A stretch of 64,000 bases of DNA from the NCBI RefSeq assembly GCF_000473085.1, contig NZ_AXBA01000020.1:1-64000 (forward strand). Reading direction: 5' to 3'. Position numbers and translations under genes: made by a program. Below are positions 47,459 to 56,043 of this stretch, piece by piece. Under the pieces are notes generated by a model. That model was given only the letters and a program-made list of their open reading frames with translations. It had not been told where the DNA came from and did no database searches. This DNA is from Azorhizobium doebereinerae UFLA1-100. GTDB lineage: Bacteria > Pseudomonadota > Alphaproteobacteria > Rhizobiales > Xanthobacteraceae. Position 1 is the first letter of the stretch. Every line of letters begins with the position of its first letter.

Positions 47459-48952
47459 TCAGTTCAGCTTCAGGCCGGTGAAGCGCACGAGGCCGTCCGG
47501 ATACTCGCCGAAGCCGGTGAGCCTGGTGGAATAGGCCCACAGCAATTTGCGGTGGTAGAGATAGATCAGCGGCCGGTCGGTGAGCACCTGCGCCGCCAGA
47601 TCCTTCCAGGCCGCCTTGCGGGCCTCGGGATCATTGGTCTGGCGCTCGGCCTTGAGGGCGGCATCCGCCTTCTCGCTGGCATAGCGCGGATAGTTGAGCG
47701 GGGCCTTGGAGGCGAGGAAGTTGTAGGTGTTGCCGTCCGGGTCCGGCCGGCCGCTCCAGTTGTAGAGCATCAGGTCGTAATTGCCCTGGTCGGCGAGGTT
47801 GAGGGCGGTGCCGAAGTCGGTGGACTGGATCTTCAGGTCGAAGCCGGCCTCCTTGGCCATGGCCTGGATCACCTGCGCCGACTGCTGGGACAGGTTGTCC
47901 GAGAACACCGTCATGTTCACCTGCACCGGGCCGGTGATGCCCGCCTCCTTCAGCAGCGCCTTGGCCTTGGCCACGTCGCGCTTGGGGATGGGGAAGGCGG
48001 CGACATAGTTCGGGTTCTTCGGGCTCACCCACTGGTTGCCGGGCAGGAACTCGCCGTTGAACACCACTTGGTTGATGGCGTCGCGGTCGAGCGACAGCTC
48101 CAGCGCCTCGCGCACCTTGGGGTTCTTGGCCAGCGCGCTGTCCTTCGACAGGTTGATCAGCAGGGTCTGGTAGCCGAGCTCATAGGTGGAGCCCACCTTG
48201 AGCTTGCTGTCGGCCTGGACCTGCGACAGGTCGGTGGGGGCAAGGCGCTCCAGGAGGTCGAGCTGGCCCGAGCGCAGGTTGGTGAGCCGCACCGTGGTGT
48301 CGGGGATCACCTTGAACTCGATGCGGTTCAGGAAGATCGCGTCCTTGTTCCAGTATTGGTCGAACTTCTCGACCACGATGCGGTCCTGCGCCACCCGCTC
48401 GACGAACTTGAACGGGCCGGCGCACACCGGGGCCGAGGCGAACTTGTCGCCCAGCGCGGTCGCGGCCTTGGGCGAGACCATCATGCCGGCGCGGTCGGTG
48501 AACTGGGCCAGCAGCGGGGCGAACGGCGTCTTCAGGTTGATGCGGACGGTGAGCGGGTCCACCACCTCGACGCTGTCGATGGCGGAGATCTCGCCGCGGC
48601 GCTGCGAGCCCTGCGCCCTCAGGTGGCGCTCCAGGTTGAACTTCACCGCCTCCGCGTCCAGCTTCTCGCCGTCCTGGAACTTGACGCCGTCGCGGATCTT
48701 CATGGTCAGGGTCTTCTGGTCGGGAGACCAGGACCATTCGGTGGCGAGCTGCGGCACGATGTTCAGCTTGGCGTCGATGTCCACCAGCTTGTCGCACAAG
48801 GCGGCGAACACCATGCGGCCGCTGAAGGTGCGGGCGAAGGTGGGATCGAGCGCGTCAGGGTCTTCCATCAGGCCGAAGCGCAGCGTCTGGGCGTTGGCGC
48901 TCGCGGCGAGGCCGGTGGCCAGCAGCAATGTGGCCAGTGTCCGCTTCCACAT
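47459..48952 (-). CDS. Dipeptide-type ABC substrate-binding protein, first copy
   Basis: 497 aa, family 5. A signal peptide (MWKRTLATLLLATGLAASAN, cleaved near NAQ) is followed by QTLRFGLMEDPDALDPTFAR. It is a tandem paralogue of the next gene, to which it is nearly colinear. It starts the operon SBP-SBP-DppB-DppC-DppD-DppF-GGT. The ligand is probably a small peptide; with the gamma-glutamyltransferase downstream, glutathione-like peptides are plausible. ATG 48952 is chosen at the MWKRT signal start. Confidence 0.9.
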   Translation of the reverse strand: MWKRTLATLLLATGLAASANAQTLRFGLMEDPDALDPTFARTFSGRMVFAALCDKLVDIDAKLNIVPQLATEWSWSPDQKTLTMKIRDGVKFQDGEKLDAEAVKFNLERHLRAQGSQRRGEISAIDSVEVVDPLTVRINLKTPFAPLLAQFTDRAGMMVSPKAATALGDKFASAPVCAGPFKFVERVAQDRIVVEKFDQYWNKDAIFLNRIEFKVIPDTTVRLTNLRSGQLDLLERLAPTDLSQVQADSKLKVGSTYELGYQTLLINLSKDSALAKNPKVREALELSLDRDAINQVVFNGEFLPGNQWVSPKNPNYVAAFPIPKRDVAKAKALLKEAGITGPVQVNMTVFSDNLSQQSAQVIQAMAKEAGFDLKIQSTDFGTALNLADQGNYDLMLYNWSGRPDPDGNTYNFLASKAPLNYPRYASEKADAALKAERQTNDPEARKAAWKDLAAQVLTDRPLIYLYHRKLLWAYSTRLTGFGEYPDGLVRFTGLKLN

Positions 48953-49047
48953 GGGTCCTGTCCTTCTTGGGGCTGCCGGCCGGGGCGGCCGGGTCGCGGG
49001 GTCGGATGCGGCGCACGGCGCGCCCATGGGCCGCGCGCTCGGGGAAT

Positions 49048-49121
49048 ATTGTATGCAATCCAGGTGCCAGTTCAGCGTGGCCGTGGGCCCGCTGGCGCCG
49101 CAATGCTCATTTGCAAGCAAA
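49048..49121. promoter_or_regulatory. Two short palindromes upstream of the peptide ABC operon
   Basis: ATTG-TATG-CAAT (49048-49059) resembles sites of FadR-type GntR regulators, and TTTGC-AA-GCAAA (49110-49121) lies 62 bp further upstream, 96-170 bases before the first binding-protein start. Both are AT-rich islands. No GntR gene is in the window, so the binder is unknown. Confidence 0.35.
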
Positions 49122-49220
49122 CAGTGCGGCCCTGTGCTAATTCTTGCGCCATGCCGCCGCCCGTGGGAGCATACGCGCAGAGGGCGCCGCTTCAGGCCGG
49201 CGCCGCAAGGATTGGCTGCC

Positions 49221-49532
49221 ATGCCGCTTCTCGTCCGCTTCCTCATGCGCCATGCCGCCATCGGCTTCGGCATCGCCATCCTGTTCGTCGGCGCGCTGCT
49301 GGCGCTCGACGCCCAGGGCCTGCGCTCGCTGCTGGTGGCGGCGCCGGACGGCTGGCTTGCGGCCGGCGTGCTCACCTTCGCCATGGGCCTCACCTTTTCC
49401 AGCGTGCAGATGGGCGCGGCGGTGATGCTGCTGACGACGCGCGACAACGGGCCGGGCGGCGGACGCCGCATCCGGCTCCGCGCGCCGGGCCATCTCGTTC
49501 CCGCCCCGGTGCGCATCCGCCCCTCACGCTGA
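49221..49532 (+). CDS. Small hypothetical membrane protein
   Basis: 103 aa, not recognised. Two hydrophobic helices (AAIGFGIAILFVGALLALDA and AAGVLTFAMGLTFSSVQMGA) and a basic, Pro-rich C-terminus. AAGGA lies 9 bases before ATG 49221. Codon use and third-position GC fit a real gene. It is divergent from the peptide ABC operon and followed by a 244-base gap. Confidence 0.6.
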   Translation: MPLLVRFLMRHAAIGFGIAILFVGALLALDAQGLRSLLVAAPDGWLAAGVLTFAMGLTFSSVQMGAAVMLLTTRDNGPGGGRRIRLRAPGHLVPAPVRIRPSR

Positions 49533-49776
49533 GCGCGTCGCGCCCGGCGGTGCCGCCGGACGGCGAGGGAGCGCGCGCCAGCGGAAGACCGCGCCGCGGC
49601 GGCGGGAGATCGCGCTGCGCCAACGGAAGACCACGCCGCGCTAAAGGTATCGCCTGCCGTTCCGGCAGCCCGCATCGGGCCAGTTTTTGCCGGTCTGGGT
49701 CAGCCGCCCTGACCTATGTTCACGGTGCGGCATCTGTTACATCCCTACCGTGCCTTTGGTGACCGGGGGGATGTCC

Positions 49777-50208
49777 ATGAAGAGGGTTGGAATGGTGCTC
49801 GCGGCCGGGCTTTTCGCCCTGGCGGCGGCGGGCGCGGCGACGGGCGCGCAGGCGCAGACCATGAGCTACCAGCAGGCCGGCGCGCTGCTGGCCAAGAGCT
49901 GCGGCCCCGACATCACGAAATACTGCGCCAACGTCAATCTGGGCGGCGGCAAGCTGCTCGGCTGCCTCGATGCGAACGCCTCGAAGGTCGCCAGCAAGTG
50001 CAAGGCCGACTTCGTGGCGGTGAAGGCGTCCATCACCAAGCGGGTGATGGCGCAGCAGGCGATCTTCAAGGTCTGCAATGCGGATGCGGCCCGCCTCTGC
50101 CAGGGCATCGTGCCCGGCGACGGCAACCTCATCAGCTGCCTCGTGGAGGCCACCAAGGTGGTCAGCAAGGCATGCAACCAGACCATCACCGACGCCGGCT
50201 GGCGTTGA
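49777..50208 (+). CDS. Secreted cysteine-rich repeat protein
   Basis: 143 aa. A signal peptide (to about residue 26, ending GAQAQ) is followed by two copies of a Cys-rich module: CGPDITKYCANVNLGGGKLL with GCLDANASKVASKCK, then CNADAARLCQGIVPGDGNLI with SCLVEATKVVSKAC. Each has four Cys in the pattern of the GLG1/FGFR cysteine-rich repeat, likely disulfide-bonded in the periplasm. GGGGGG ends 6 bases before ATG 49777; ATG 49771 is an alternative. The OmpA-like gene follows by 32 bases, so they form an operon. Function unknown. Confidence 0.75.
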   Translation: MKRVGMVLAAGLFALAAAGAATGAQAQTMSYQQAGALLAKSCGPDITKYCANVNLGGGKLLGCLDANASKVASKCKADFVAVKASITKRVMAQQAIFKVCNADAARLCQGIVPGDGNLISCLVEATKVVSKACNQTITDAGWR

Positions 50209-50240
50209 GCCCCCGCACCCGAACAGGAAGGACGACACCC

Positions 50241-50840
50241 ATGACGTCGTTGATGCTCCGTGGCGGGCTCGTTGCCGCTCTCGCCATGTCCCTCGCCGCC
50301 ATCGCCGTGCCGGCGGCGGCGCAGACCGATCTGTCCAATGCGCAGATCGTCCAGGGCCTGCAGAACCTCACCCAGGACGCACCGGTGGTCACCGCCGCCA
50401 GCCTGCGCCAGGCGGCGCTGGACCATGCCACCATGTATTCCGGCCCGGCCGCCCAGCGTCCGCCGCTGGCCATCCAGCTGGACAAGCTGGCGCAGATCAA
50501 CGTGCAGATCCAGTTCAAGCTGAACTCGGCGATCATCCTGCCGGACAGCTATGCCACCATCGGCTCCATCGCCGATGCGCTGCATAATCCGGTGCTCCAG
50601 GGCTACAAGTTCATCATCACCGGCAACACCGACACCACCGGCACGCGCGAGATCAATCTCAAGCTCAGCCAGGAGCGGGCGGACGCGGTGATGGAAGCCC
50701 TGACCACCACCTTCAACGTGAACCCGGCGCGCCTGGAGGCCGTGGGCCTCGGCGAGGAAGCGCTCCAGGACACCAAGAATCCGGAATCGCCGGTCAACCG
50801 GCGCGTGCAGATTTTCAACGTCGGCCCGCTCAAGCGGTGA
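50241..50840 (+). CDS. OmpA-family peptidoglycan-associated outer-membrane protein
   Basis: 199 aa. A signal peptide (cleaved near AAAQ, residue 28), a helical linker and a C-terminal OmpA domain: INVQIQFKLNSAIILPDSY, then ITGNTDTTGTREINLKLSQE and NRRVQI, where the Asp and Arg contact peptidoglycan. There is no beta barrel, so it is probably a periplasmic or lipid-independent peptidoglycan binder. AGGAAGGA precedes ATG 50241. A terminator follows the stop. Confidence 0.85.
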   Translation: MTSLMLRGGLVAALAMSLAAIAVPAAAQTDLSNAQIVQGLQNLTQDAPVVTAASLRQAALDHATMYSGPAAQRPPLAIQLDKLAQINVQIQFKLNSAIILPDSYATIGSIADALHNPVLQGYKFIITGNTDTTGTREINLKLSQERADAVMEALTTTFNVNPARLEAVGLGEEALQDTKNPESPVNRRVQIFNVGPLKR

Positions 50841-50885
50841 AACCAAACCACCGCGCCGGCGTTATCCACGTGTGACCTCACTTCG

Positions 50886-50912
50886 CGCCGCCCCCCAAAG
50901 GGCGGCGTTTTT
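50886..50912 (+). terminator. Rho-independent terminator after the OmpA-like gene
   Basis: Stem CGCCGCCC / GGGCGGCG (8 bp, perfect), loop CCCAAA, and TTTTT at 50908-50912, 46 bases after the stop codon. Confidence 0.92.
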
Positions 50913-51022
50913 CTTGCGCGGTGGCGGCCCCGGGGGCGGCTCCGCGCCGGCGGCGGCGGTCGCCTCCCCCTTCCAACCTCGATCTGTCACAGGGCTGTTG
51001 CACGACCCCTTTAGGAAGCGCC

Positions 51023-51038
51023 GTGAAAACGGTTTCAC
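51023..51038. promoter_or_regulatory. LacI-type operator
   Basis: GTGAAAACGGTTTCAC is an almost perfect 16-bp palindrome with the central CG and flanking AAA/TTT typical of LacI-family sites. It lies 18 bases before the GTG start of the LacI-type gene, so it probably mediates self-repression of the operon. Confidence 0.75.
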
Positions 51039-51056
51039 AGCGCCCCGGAAGACCCC

Positions 51057-52166
51057 GTGCCACGCCCCGTCACCATCCGCACCGTCGCCGAGCGCGCCGG
51101 CTGCTCCATCGCCACCGTGAGCCGCGTGCTCAACGGCACGGCGCGGGCCAGCGCGGACGTGGAGGCGCGGGTGCGGGCCGCGGTCGCCGCGCTGGACTTC
51201 CGCCCGAGCGAGATCGGCCGCTCGCTGAAGACGCTGCGCACCCGCACCCTCGGCGTGGTCATCCCCAGCCTCACCAACCCGGTGTTCGCCGGCTCCGTGG
51301 CCGGCATGGAGGCGGAGGCGCGCGGGCGCGGCCACACCTTGCTGCTGACCGCCAGCGACTATGACGCCGCGCGCGAGCAGGACCTGGTGGCCACTCTGGT
51401 GGCCCAGAGCGTCGCCGGCCTCGTGCTCACGGTGGCCGATCCCGACGCCAACCCGACCCTCGACCTGCTGGACGGGCAGGGCATTCCCTATGTGCTGGTC
51501 TATAACGAGCCGCAGCGGCCGGGCCGCGCCGCCGTCACCGTGGACAATGCCGCCGCCAGCCGGGCGCTGACTGGCGCCTTCCTCGCTGCCGGCCACCGCC
51601 GCATCCTGTTTATCGCCGGGCGCTTCTCCACCTCGGACCGCTCGCGCCTGCGCCACCAGGGCTATCTGGCCGCCATGGCGGCGGCGGGGCTCGCCGCCGA
51701 GCCGGTGCTGGAACTGGACTATCTCGCCGACACCGCCGCCCATCGCAGCGCGCTGGCGGGGCTGCTGGGCGGGCCGGAGCGGCCCACCGGCATCATCTGC
51801 TCCAACGATCTGCTCGCCCTCTCCGTGGTGGCGGCGGTGCGCGAAATGGGCCTCGCTGTGCCCGGCGACATCTCGGTGGCCGGGTTCGACGGCATCGCCA
51901 TCGGCCGCCTCGTCTCCCCGCCGCTCGCCACCGTGGACCAGCCCACCCGCCGCATGGGCGCGCGGGCGGTGGAGCGCCTGTTCGACCTGATGGGCGGCGA
52001 CGCCGCGCGCACGGTGGAACTGCTGCCCTTCGAGCTGCGCCCCGGCGGCACGCTCTCTCCCGTTTCCCCGCCCGTGGCGTCCGCGCCCCGGGCCAGTGCC
52101 ACACCCCAACCCCCCTCACCGAAGTCCCCCTCACGGAAATCCGCCGCACGAAAGGCTCCGCGATGA
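51057..52166 (+). CDS. LacI family transcriptional regulator
   Basis: 369 aa. N-terminal HTH (VTIRTVAERAGCSIATVSRV, then LNG) and hinge, then a periplasmic-binding-like sensor (TLGVVIPSLTNPVFAGSVAG) and a typical C-terminal GFDGIAIG. About 40 residues at the C-terminus (Pro/Ser/Lys-rich) extend past the usual end. GTG 51057 follows GGAAG. ATGA overlap with the binding-protein gene makes it first gene of its own target operon. The ligand is unknown; the operon ends in a phosphodiesterase, so a phosphodiester or its product is possible. Confidence 0.88.
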   Translation: MPRPVTIRTVAERAGCSIATVSRVLNGTARASADVEARVRAAVAALDFRPSEIGRSLKTLRTRTLGVVIPSLTNPVFAGSVAGMEAEARGRGHTLLLTASDYDAAREQDLVATLVAQSVAGLVLTVADPDANPTLDLLDGQGIPYVLVYNEPQRPGRAAVTVDNAAASRALTGAFLAAGHRRILFIAGRFSTSDRSRLRHQGYLAAMAAAGLAAEPVLELDYLADTAAHRSALAGLLGGPERPTGIICSNDLLALSVVAAVREMGLAVPGDISVAGFDGIAIGRLVSPPLATVDQPTRRMGARAVERLFDLMGGDAARTVELLPFELRPGGTLSPVSPPVASAPRASATPQPPSPKSPSRKSAARKAPR

Positions 52167-53170
52167 AGTCCCTGTTCACCTCCGCTCTGCTCGCTTCCGG
52201 GCTGCTGCTCGGCCTGGCGCCGGCCGCCTCGGCCGCCGACGCCATCTGCTACAACTGCCCGACCGAATGGGCCGACTGGGGCGCCATGCTGAAGGCCATC
52301 AAGGTCGACACCGGCGTCGACGTGCCCCCGGACAACAAGAACAGCGGCCAGTCCATGGCCCAGATCATCGCCGAGAAGGCGAGCCCGGTGGCGGACGTGA
52401 CCTATGTGGGCGTCACCTTCGGCATCAAGCTGAAGGATGCCGGCCTGACCCAGGCCTACAAGCCCAAGGGCTTCGACCAGGTGGCCGCCGGCCTGAAGGA
52501 CCCCGACGGCCACTGGACCTCGATCCACTCCGGCACGCTCGGCCTGTTCGTGAACAAGGATGCGCTGGGCGGCGCGCCGGTGCCGGCCTGCTGGTCGGAC
52601 CTGCTGAAGCCGGAATACAAGGGCATGGTGGGCTATCTCGACCCCTCCAGCGCCTTCGTGGGCTATGTGGGCGCGGTGGGCGTGAACAACGCGCTCGGCG
52701 GCTCGCTGGACGATTTCACCCCGGCGCTGAATTACTTCAAGAAGCTCCAGGCCAATCAGCCCATCGTGCCGAAGCAGACCTCCTATGCCCGCGTGGTCTC
52801 CGGCGAGATCCCGATCCTGTTCGACTACGACTTCAACGCCTATCGGGCGAAGTATAGCGAAAAGGGCAATTTCGCCTTCGTGATCCCCTGCGAGGGCTCC
52901 ATCGTGGTGCCTTACGTGATGAGCATGGTGAAGAACGACCCGCACCCCGAGGCGGCCAAGACCGTGCTCGACTACGTGCTCTCCGACAAGGGCCAGGCCA
53001 TGTGGGCCAAGGCCTACCTGCGCCCCGTCCGCGACGTGGCGCTGCCCAAGGAAGTGGCGGACCGCTTCCTGCCCGCCGCCGACTACGCCCGCGCCAAGGC
53101 GGTGGACTATGCCAAGATGGAAGCCGTGCAGAAGGGCTTCTCCGACAAGTACCTCGCCGACGTGAAGTGA
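52163..53170 (+). CDS. ABC transporter substrate-binding protein (iron/thiamine/phosphonate type)
   Basis: 335 aa, extracellular binding-protein family 1/6-like. A signal peptide (ends near AASAAD, residue 22) is followed by AICYNCPTEWADWGAMLKAI and later VNKDALGGAPVPACWSDLLK. These families bind Fe(III), thiamine, putrescine, 2-aminoethylphosphonate and similar small ligands; no Tyr cluster for ferric iron is evident. Context with a GpdQ-like phosphodiesterase favours an organophosphorus ligand. A 10-bp stem-loop directly follows the stop codon. Confidence 0.83.
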   Translation: MKSLFTSALLASGLLLGLAPAASAADAICYNCPTEWADWGAMLKAIKVDTGVDVPPDNKNSGQSMAQIIAEKASPVADVTYVGVTFGIKLKDAGLTQAYKPKGFDQVAAGLKDPDGHWTSIHSGTLGLFVNKDALGGAPVPACWSDLLKPEYKGMVGYLDPSSAFVGYVGAVGVNNALGGSLDDFTPALNYFKKLQANQPIVPKQTSYARVVSGEIPILFDYDFNAYRAKYSEKGNFAFVIPCEGSIVVPYVMSMVKNDPHPEAAKTVLDYVLSDKGQAMWAKAYLRPVRDVALPKEVADRFLPAADYARAKAVDYAKMEAVQKGFSDKYLADVK

Positions 53171-53176
53171 GGCGAG

Positions 53177-53247
53177 GGGGCCGCGCGGGTGCGCGGCCCC
53201 AGCCCCTCCCGCATGCGGTAAAGCCCTCTCCCGCTTGCGGGGGAGGG
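53177..53247 (+). repeat. Palindromic intercistronic elements after the binding-protein gene
   Basis: First stem: GGGGCCGCGC-GGGT-GCGCGGCCCC (53177-53200), perfect, no T-run. Second: CCCTCTCCCGC-TT-GCGGGGGAGGG (53224-53247), the type of CCCTCTCCC palindrome that is dispersed in many GC-rich proteobacterial genomes. They probably stabilise the binding-protein mRNA and reduce read-through into the permeases. Confidence 0.55.
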
Positions 53248-53365
53248 AGCCTGTCGCGCGGGTGGAGAGGTTGGCCCCATGACCGGGCCATCCGCCCCAC
53301 CTGATCGCTCGCTCATCAATACCACCCACTCCCAACCGTTCCTTCCCCCTGCCGAAGCGAAAGCC

Positions 53366-54184
53366 ATGCCCAGCGCCGACCGTCTGGCCCGATTGTTCCT
53401 GCTGCCCCTGGGCCTGTTCGTGCTCGCCTTCTTTCTGCTGCCCATGGTGCGCCTCGTCGCCGTGGCGGGGGCGGGGCCGAACGGGGCGTGGGAATATCTC
53501 GCGCTCATCACCAATGCCCGCCATTTCGGCACGCTGATCGCCACCCTCGTCCTCTCGGCGGCCACCACGGCGGTGACGCTGGCCATCGGCGTGGTGGTGG
53601 CGCTGTTCCTCGGCCGCAACCGCTTTCCCGGCCAGTCCGCGCTGGTGGCGATGCTGACCCTGCCGCTGGCCTTTCCCGGCGTGGTGGTGGGCTTCATGGT
53701 CATCCTGCTGGCCGGGCGGCAGGGGCTGATCGGCGGCCTCACCCAGCAGATGGGCATGGGGCGGCTGGTGTTCGCCTATTCCATGGCCGGGCTGCTGGCG
53801 GGCTATGTCTATTTCTCGCTGCCGCGCGTGCTGGTGACGCTGCTCGCCGCCGTGGAGAAGCTCGACCCGGCGCTGGAGGAGGCGGCCCGCTCGCTGGGCG
53901 CCAGCCGGGCGCAGGTGCTGCGCGACGTCATTCTGCCCGGCATCGCGCCCTCGCTGATGGCTTCCGGCGCCATCGCCTTCGCCACCGCCATGGGCGCGTT
54001 CGGCACCGCCTTCACGCTCGCCACGCGCATCGACGTGCTGGCCATGACCATCTATACGGAGTTCACATTGAACGCGAATTTCGCCAGCGCGGCGGCCCTG
54101 TCCATCGCGCTCGGCCTGATCACCTGGGGCGTGCTGGCGGCGACGCGGAACCTCTCCGGCGACCGCGTGGCAGCGGCGGGCTGA
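53366..54184 (+). CDS. ABC transporter permease (CysTWA/iron-type), first
   Basis: 272 aa, six membrane helices (LFLLPLGLFVLAFFLLPMVR first). EAA loop ALEEAARSLGASRAQVLRDV. ATG 53366 is chosen because upstream codons to 53279 encode dispersed-repeat DNA rather than conserved protein. The neighbouring permease starts 4 bases after its stop. Forms a heterodimeric channel with the next gene. Confidence 0.83.
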   Translation: MPSADRLARLFLLPLGLFVLAFFLLPMVRLVAVAGAGPNGAWEYLALITNARHFGTLIATLVLSAATTAVTLAIGVVVALFLGRNRFPGQSALVAMLTLPLAFPGVVVGFMVILLAGRQGLIGGLTQQMGMGRLVFAYSMAGLLAGYVYFSLPRVLVTLLAAVEKLDPALEEAARSLGASRAQVLRDVILPGIAPSLMASGAIAFATAMGAFGTAFTLATRIDVLAMTIYTEFTLNANFASAAALSIALGLITWGVLAATRNLSGDRVAAAG

Positions 54185-54188
54185 CCCC

Positions 54189-54986
54189 ATGCAGCGCTCC
54201 CCGCTCGTCTTCGCCCTGCAACTGCTCGTCACGCTGCTGGCCGCCGCCTTCCTGGTGGTGCCGGCGCTGACCTCGATCCTCGCCGGCCTGACGGTGAACT
54301 ATTTCCAGGGCGTGCGCTCCGGCCTGACGCTGGACTGGGTGGCGCAGGTGTGGGGGCTCTATGCGCCCACCATCCTGCGCTCCATCGTCCTCGCCCTCGG
54401 CACGCTGGCGGTGACCCTCGTCATCGGCGTGCCCGCCGCCTGGGCGCTGGCGCGCAAGCCGGGGCGCATGTCGCGCCTGGTGGAGGAGGTGGTGACGCTG
54501 CCCGTCGCCATCCCCGGCCTCGCGCTGGCCCTGGCGCTGATCCTCGCCTATGGCGGCATCCGCGAGTTCCGCGCCAGCATCCTGTTCATCCTGGTGGGCC
54601 ACGTGCTCTACACTTTGCCCTTCATGCTGCGCTCGGTGATGGCGGTGCTCGCCGCCGTGGACGTGCGCACGCTGGAGGAGGGGGCGGCGAGCCTCGGCGC
54701 CTCGCCCTGGCAGCGCTTCATCCAGGTGGTGGTGCCCAATGCCCGGCCGGGCATTCTGGCCGGGGCGCTGATGGTGGTGACGCTGTCCATCGGCGAGTTC
54801 AACCTCACCTGGATGCTGCACACCCCGCTGACCCAGACCCTGCCGGTGGGCCTCGCCGACAGCTACGCCTCCATGCGGCTGGAGATTGCCAGCGCCTACA
54901 CCCTGGTGTTCTTCATCATGATCGTGCCCCTGCTGATCGCCATCCAGATGATGGGCGGCGAGCGGGCGGCCAAGACGCGGAAATGA
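54189..54986 (+). CDS. ABC transporter permease (CysTWA/iron-type), second
   Basis: 265 aa, six helices. EAA loop TLEEGAASLGASPWQRFIQV. It resembles the partner in layout, as in 2-aminoethylphosphonate and thiamine permeases. It lies between the first permease and the ATPase with 4-base gaps on both sides, so the three are one translational block. Confidence 0.88.
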   Translation: MQRSPLVFALQLLVTLLAAAFLVVPALTSILAGLTVNYFQGVRSGLTLDWVAQVWGLYAPTILRSIVLALGTLAVTLVIGVPAAWALARKPGRMSRLVEEVVTLPVAIPGLALALALILAYGGIREFRASILFILVGHVLYTLPFMLRSVMAVLAAVDVRTLEEGAASLGASPWQRFIQVVVPNARPGILAGALMVVTLSIGEFNLTWMLHTPLTQTLPVGLADSYASMRLEIASAYTLVFFIMIVPLLIAIQMMGGERAAKTRK

Positions 54987-54990
54987 CCCC

Positions 54991-56037
54991 GTGAGCAACA
55001 ATCACACGCCCGGCGCCGCCATCACTTTGGTCGGCTGCGCCAAGACCTTCGCCGACGGCACCCGCGCGCTGGAGCCGCTGGACCTCGCCATCGCCCCCGG
55101 CGAGACGCTGGTGCTGCTCGGCCCCTCCGGCTGCGGCAAGACCACGACCCTGCGCATCATCGCCGGGCTGGAAAGCCCGGACGCCGGCGGCAAGGTGCTG
55201 TTCGACGGCGCCGACGTCACCCGCCTGCCGATCGAGAAGCGCAACGTGGGCATGGTGTTCCAGTCCTATGCTCTGTTCCCCAACATGAGCGTGGTCGAGA
55301 ACGTGGCCTATGGCCTCAGGGTGCGCGGCGTGGCCAAGGCCGAACGCCTCGCCCGCGCCGGCGAGGTGCTGGAGATGATGCGCATCGACGCCCTGGCCGA
55401 CCGGCGCATCGACCAGCTCTCCGGCGGCCAGCGCCAGCGGGTGGCGCTCGCCCGGGCGCTCGCCGTGCGCCCGCGCGTCATCCTCCTGGACGAGCCGCTG
55501 ACCGCGCTCGACGCCGCGCTGCGCGAGCACCTGCGGGCCGAGATCGACGGCCTGCTGCGCCGCCTCGCCATCACCGCCATCTATGTGACGCACGACCAGG
55601 CGGAGGCGCTGGCGCTGGGCGACCGCATCGTGGTGATGCGCCACGGCGCCATCGCCCAGATCGGCACCCCGCGCGAGATCTACTTCCGGCCGGCGGACGA
55701 TTTCGTCGCCGGCTTCGTCGGCGTCACCAATCGCCTGGAGGGCGCGGTGCGCGGCGGGCGGTTCGAGACCGCGGCGGGCGCGCTGGCGGTGGAGGCCGCC
55801 GACCGCGCGGCGGCTACCCTGGCGTTCCGGCCCGAGACGGCGCAATTGTGCGTGGCGGCCGGGAGCGGCCTGCGCTTCCGCGTCGATCAGGTGCATTTCC
55901 AGGGCGCGCGCCAGCGTGTCCTCTTGTCCGCCGCCGACGGCAGCCGCATCGTCCTTGAGGCGGCGGCCGAGGTGGTGCTGTCCGCGGGCGACGAGGTGGG
56001 CATCGCGCTCGACCCGTCCCGCATTGCCTTGGTGTGA
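54991..56037 (+). CDS. ABC transporter ATP-binding protein (PotA/FbpC/PhnT-like)
   Basis: 348 aa, GTG start. Walker A GPSGCGKTT, Q-loop FQSYALFPN, signature LSGGQRQRVALARAL, Walker B ILLDEPLTALD, switch YVTHDQAEAL. The C-terminal TOBE-type regulatory domain (about 240-345) is present. Energises the importer. The phosphodiesterase starts 6 bases after its stop. Confidence 0.93.
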   Translation: MSNNHTPGAAITLVGCAKTFADGTRALEPLDLAIAPGETLVLLGPSGCGKTTTLRIIAGLESPDAGGKVLFDGADVTRLPIEKRNVGMVFQSYALFPNMSVVENVAYGLRVRGVAKAERLARAGEVLEMMRIDALADRRIDQLSGGQRQRVALARALAVRPRVILLDEPLTALDAALREHLRAEIDGLLRRLAITAIYVTHDQAEALALGDRIVVMRHGAIAQIGTPREIYFRPADDFVAGFVGVTNRLEGAVRGGRFETAAGALAVEAADRAAATLAFRPETAQLCVAAGSGLRFRVDQVHFQGARQRVLLSAADGSRIVLEAAAEVVLSAGDEVGIALDPSRIALV

Positions 56038-56043
56038 GCGTTC

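Noticed and set aside
53279-53365. Upstream start for the first permease at ATG 53279
   Set aside because: The extra 29 residues are encoded next to palindromic repeat DNA and contain no membrane or conserved features; ATG 53366 begins at the hydrophobic N-terminus.
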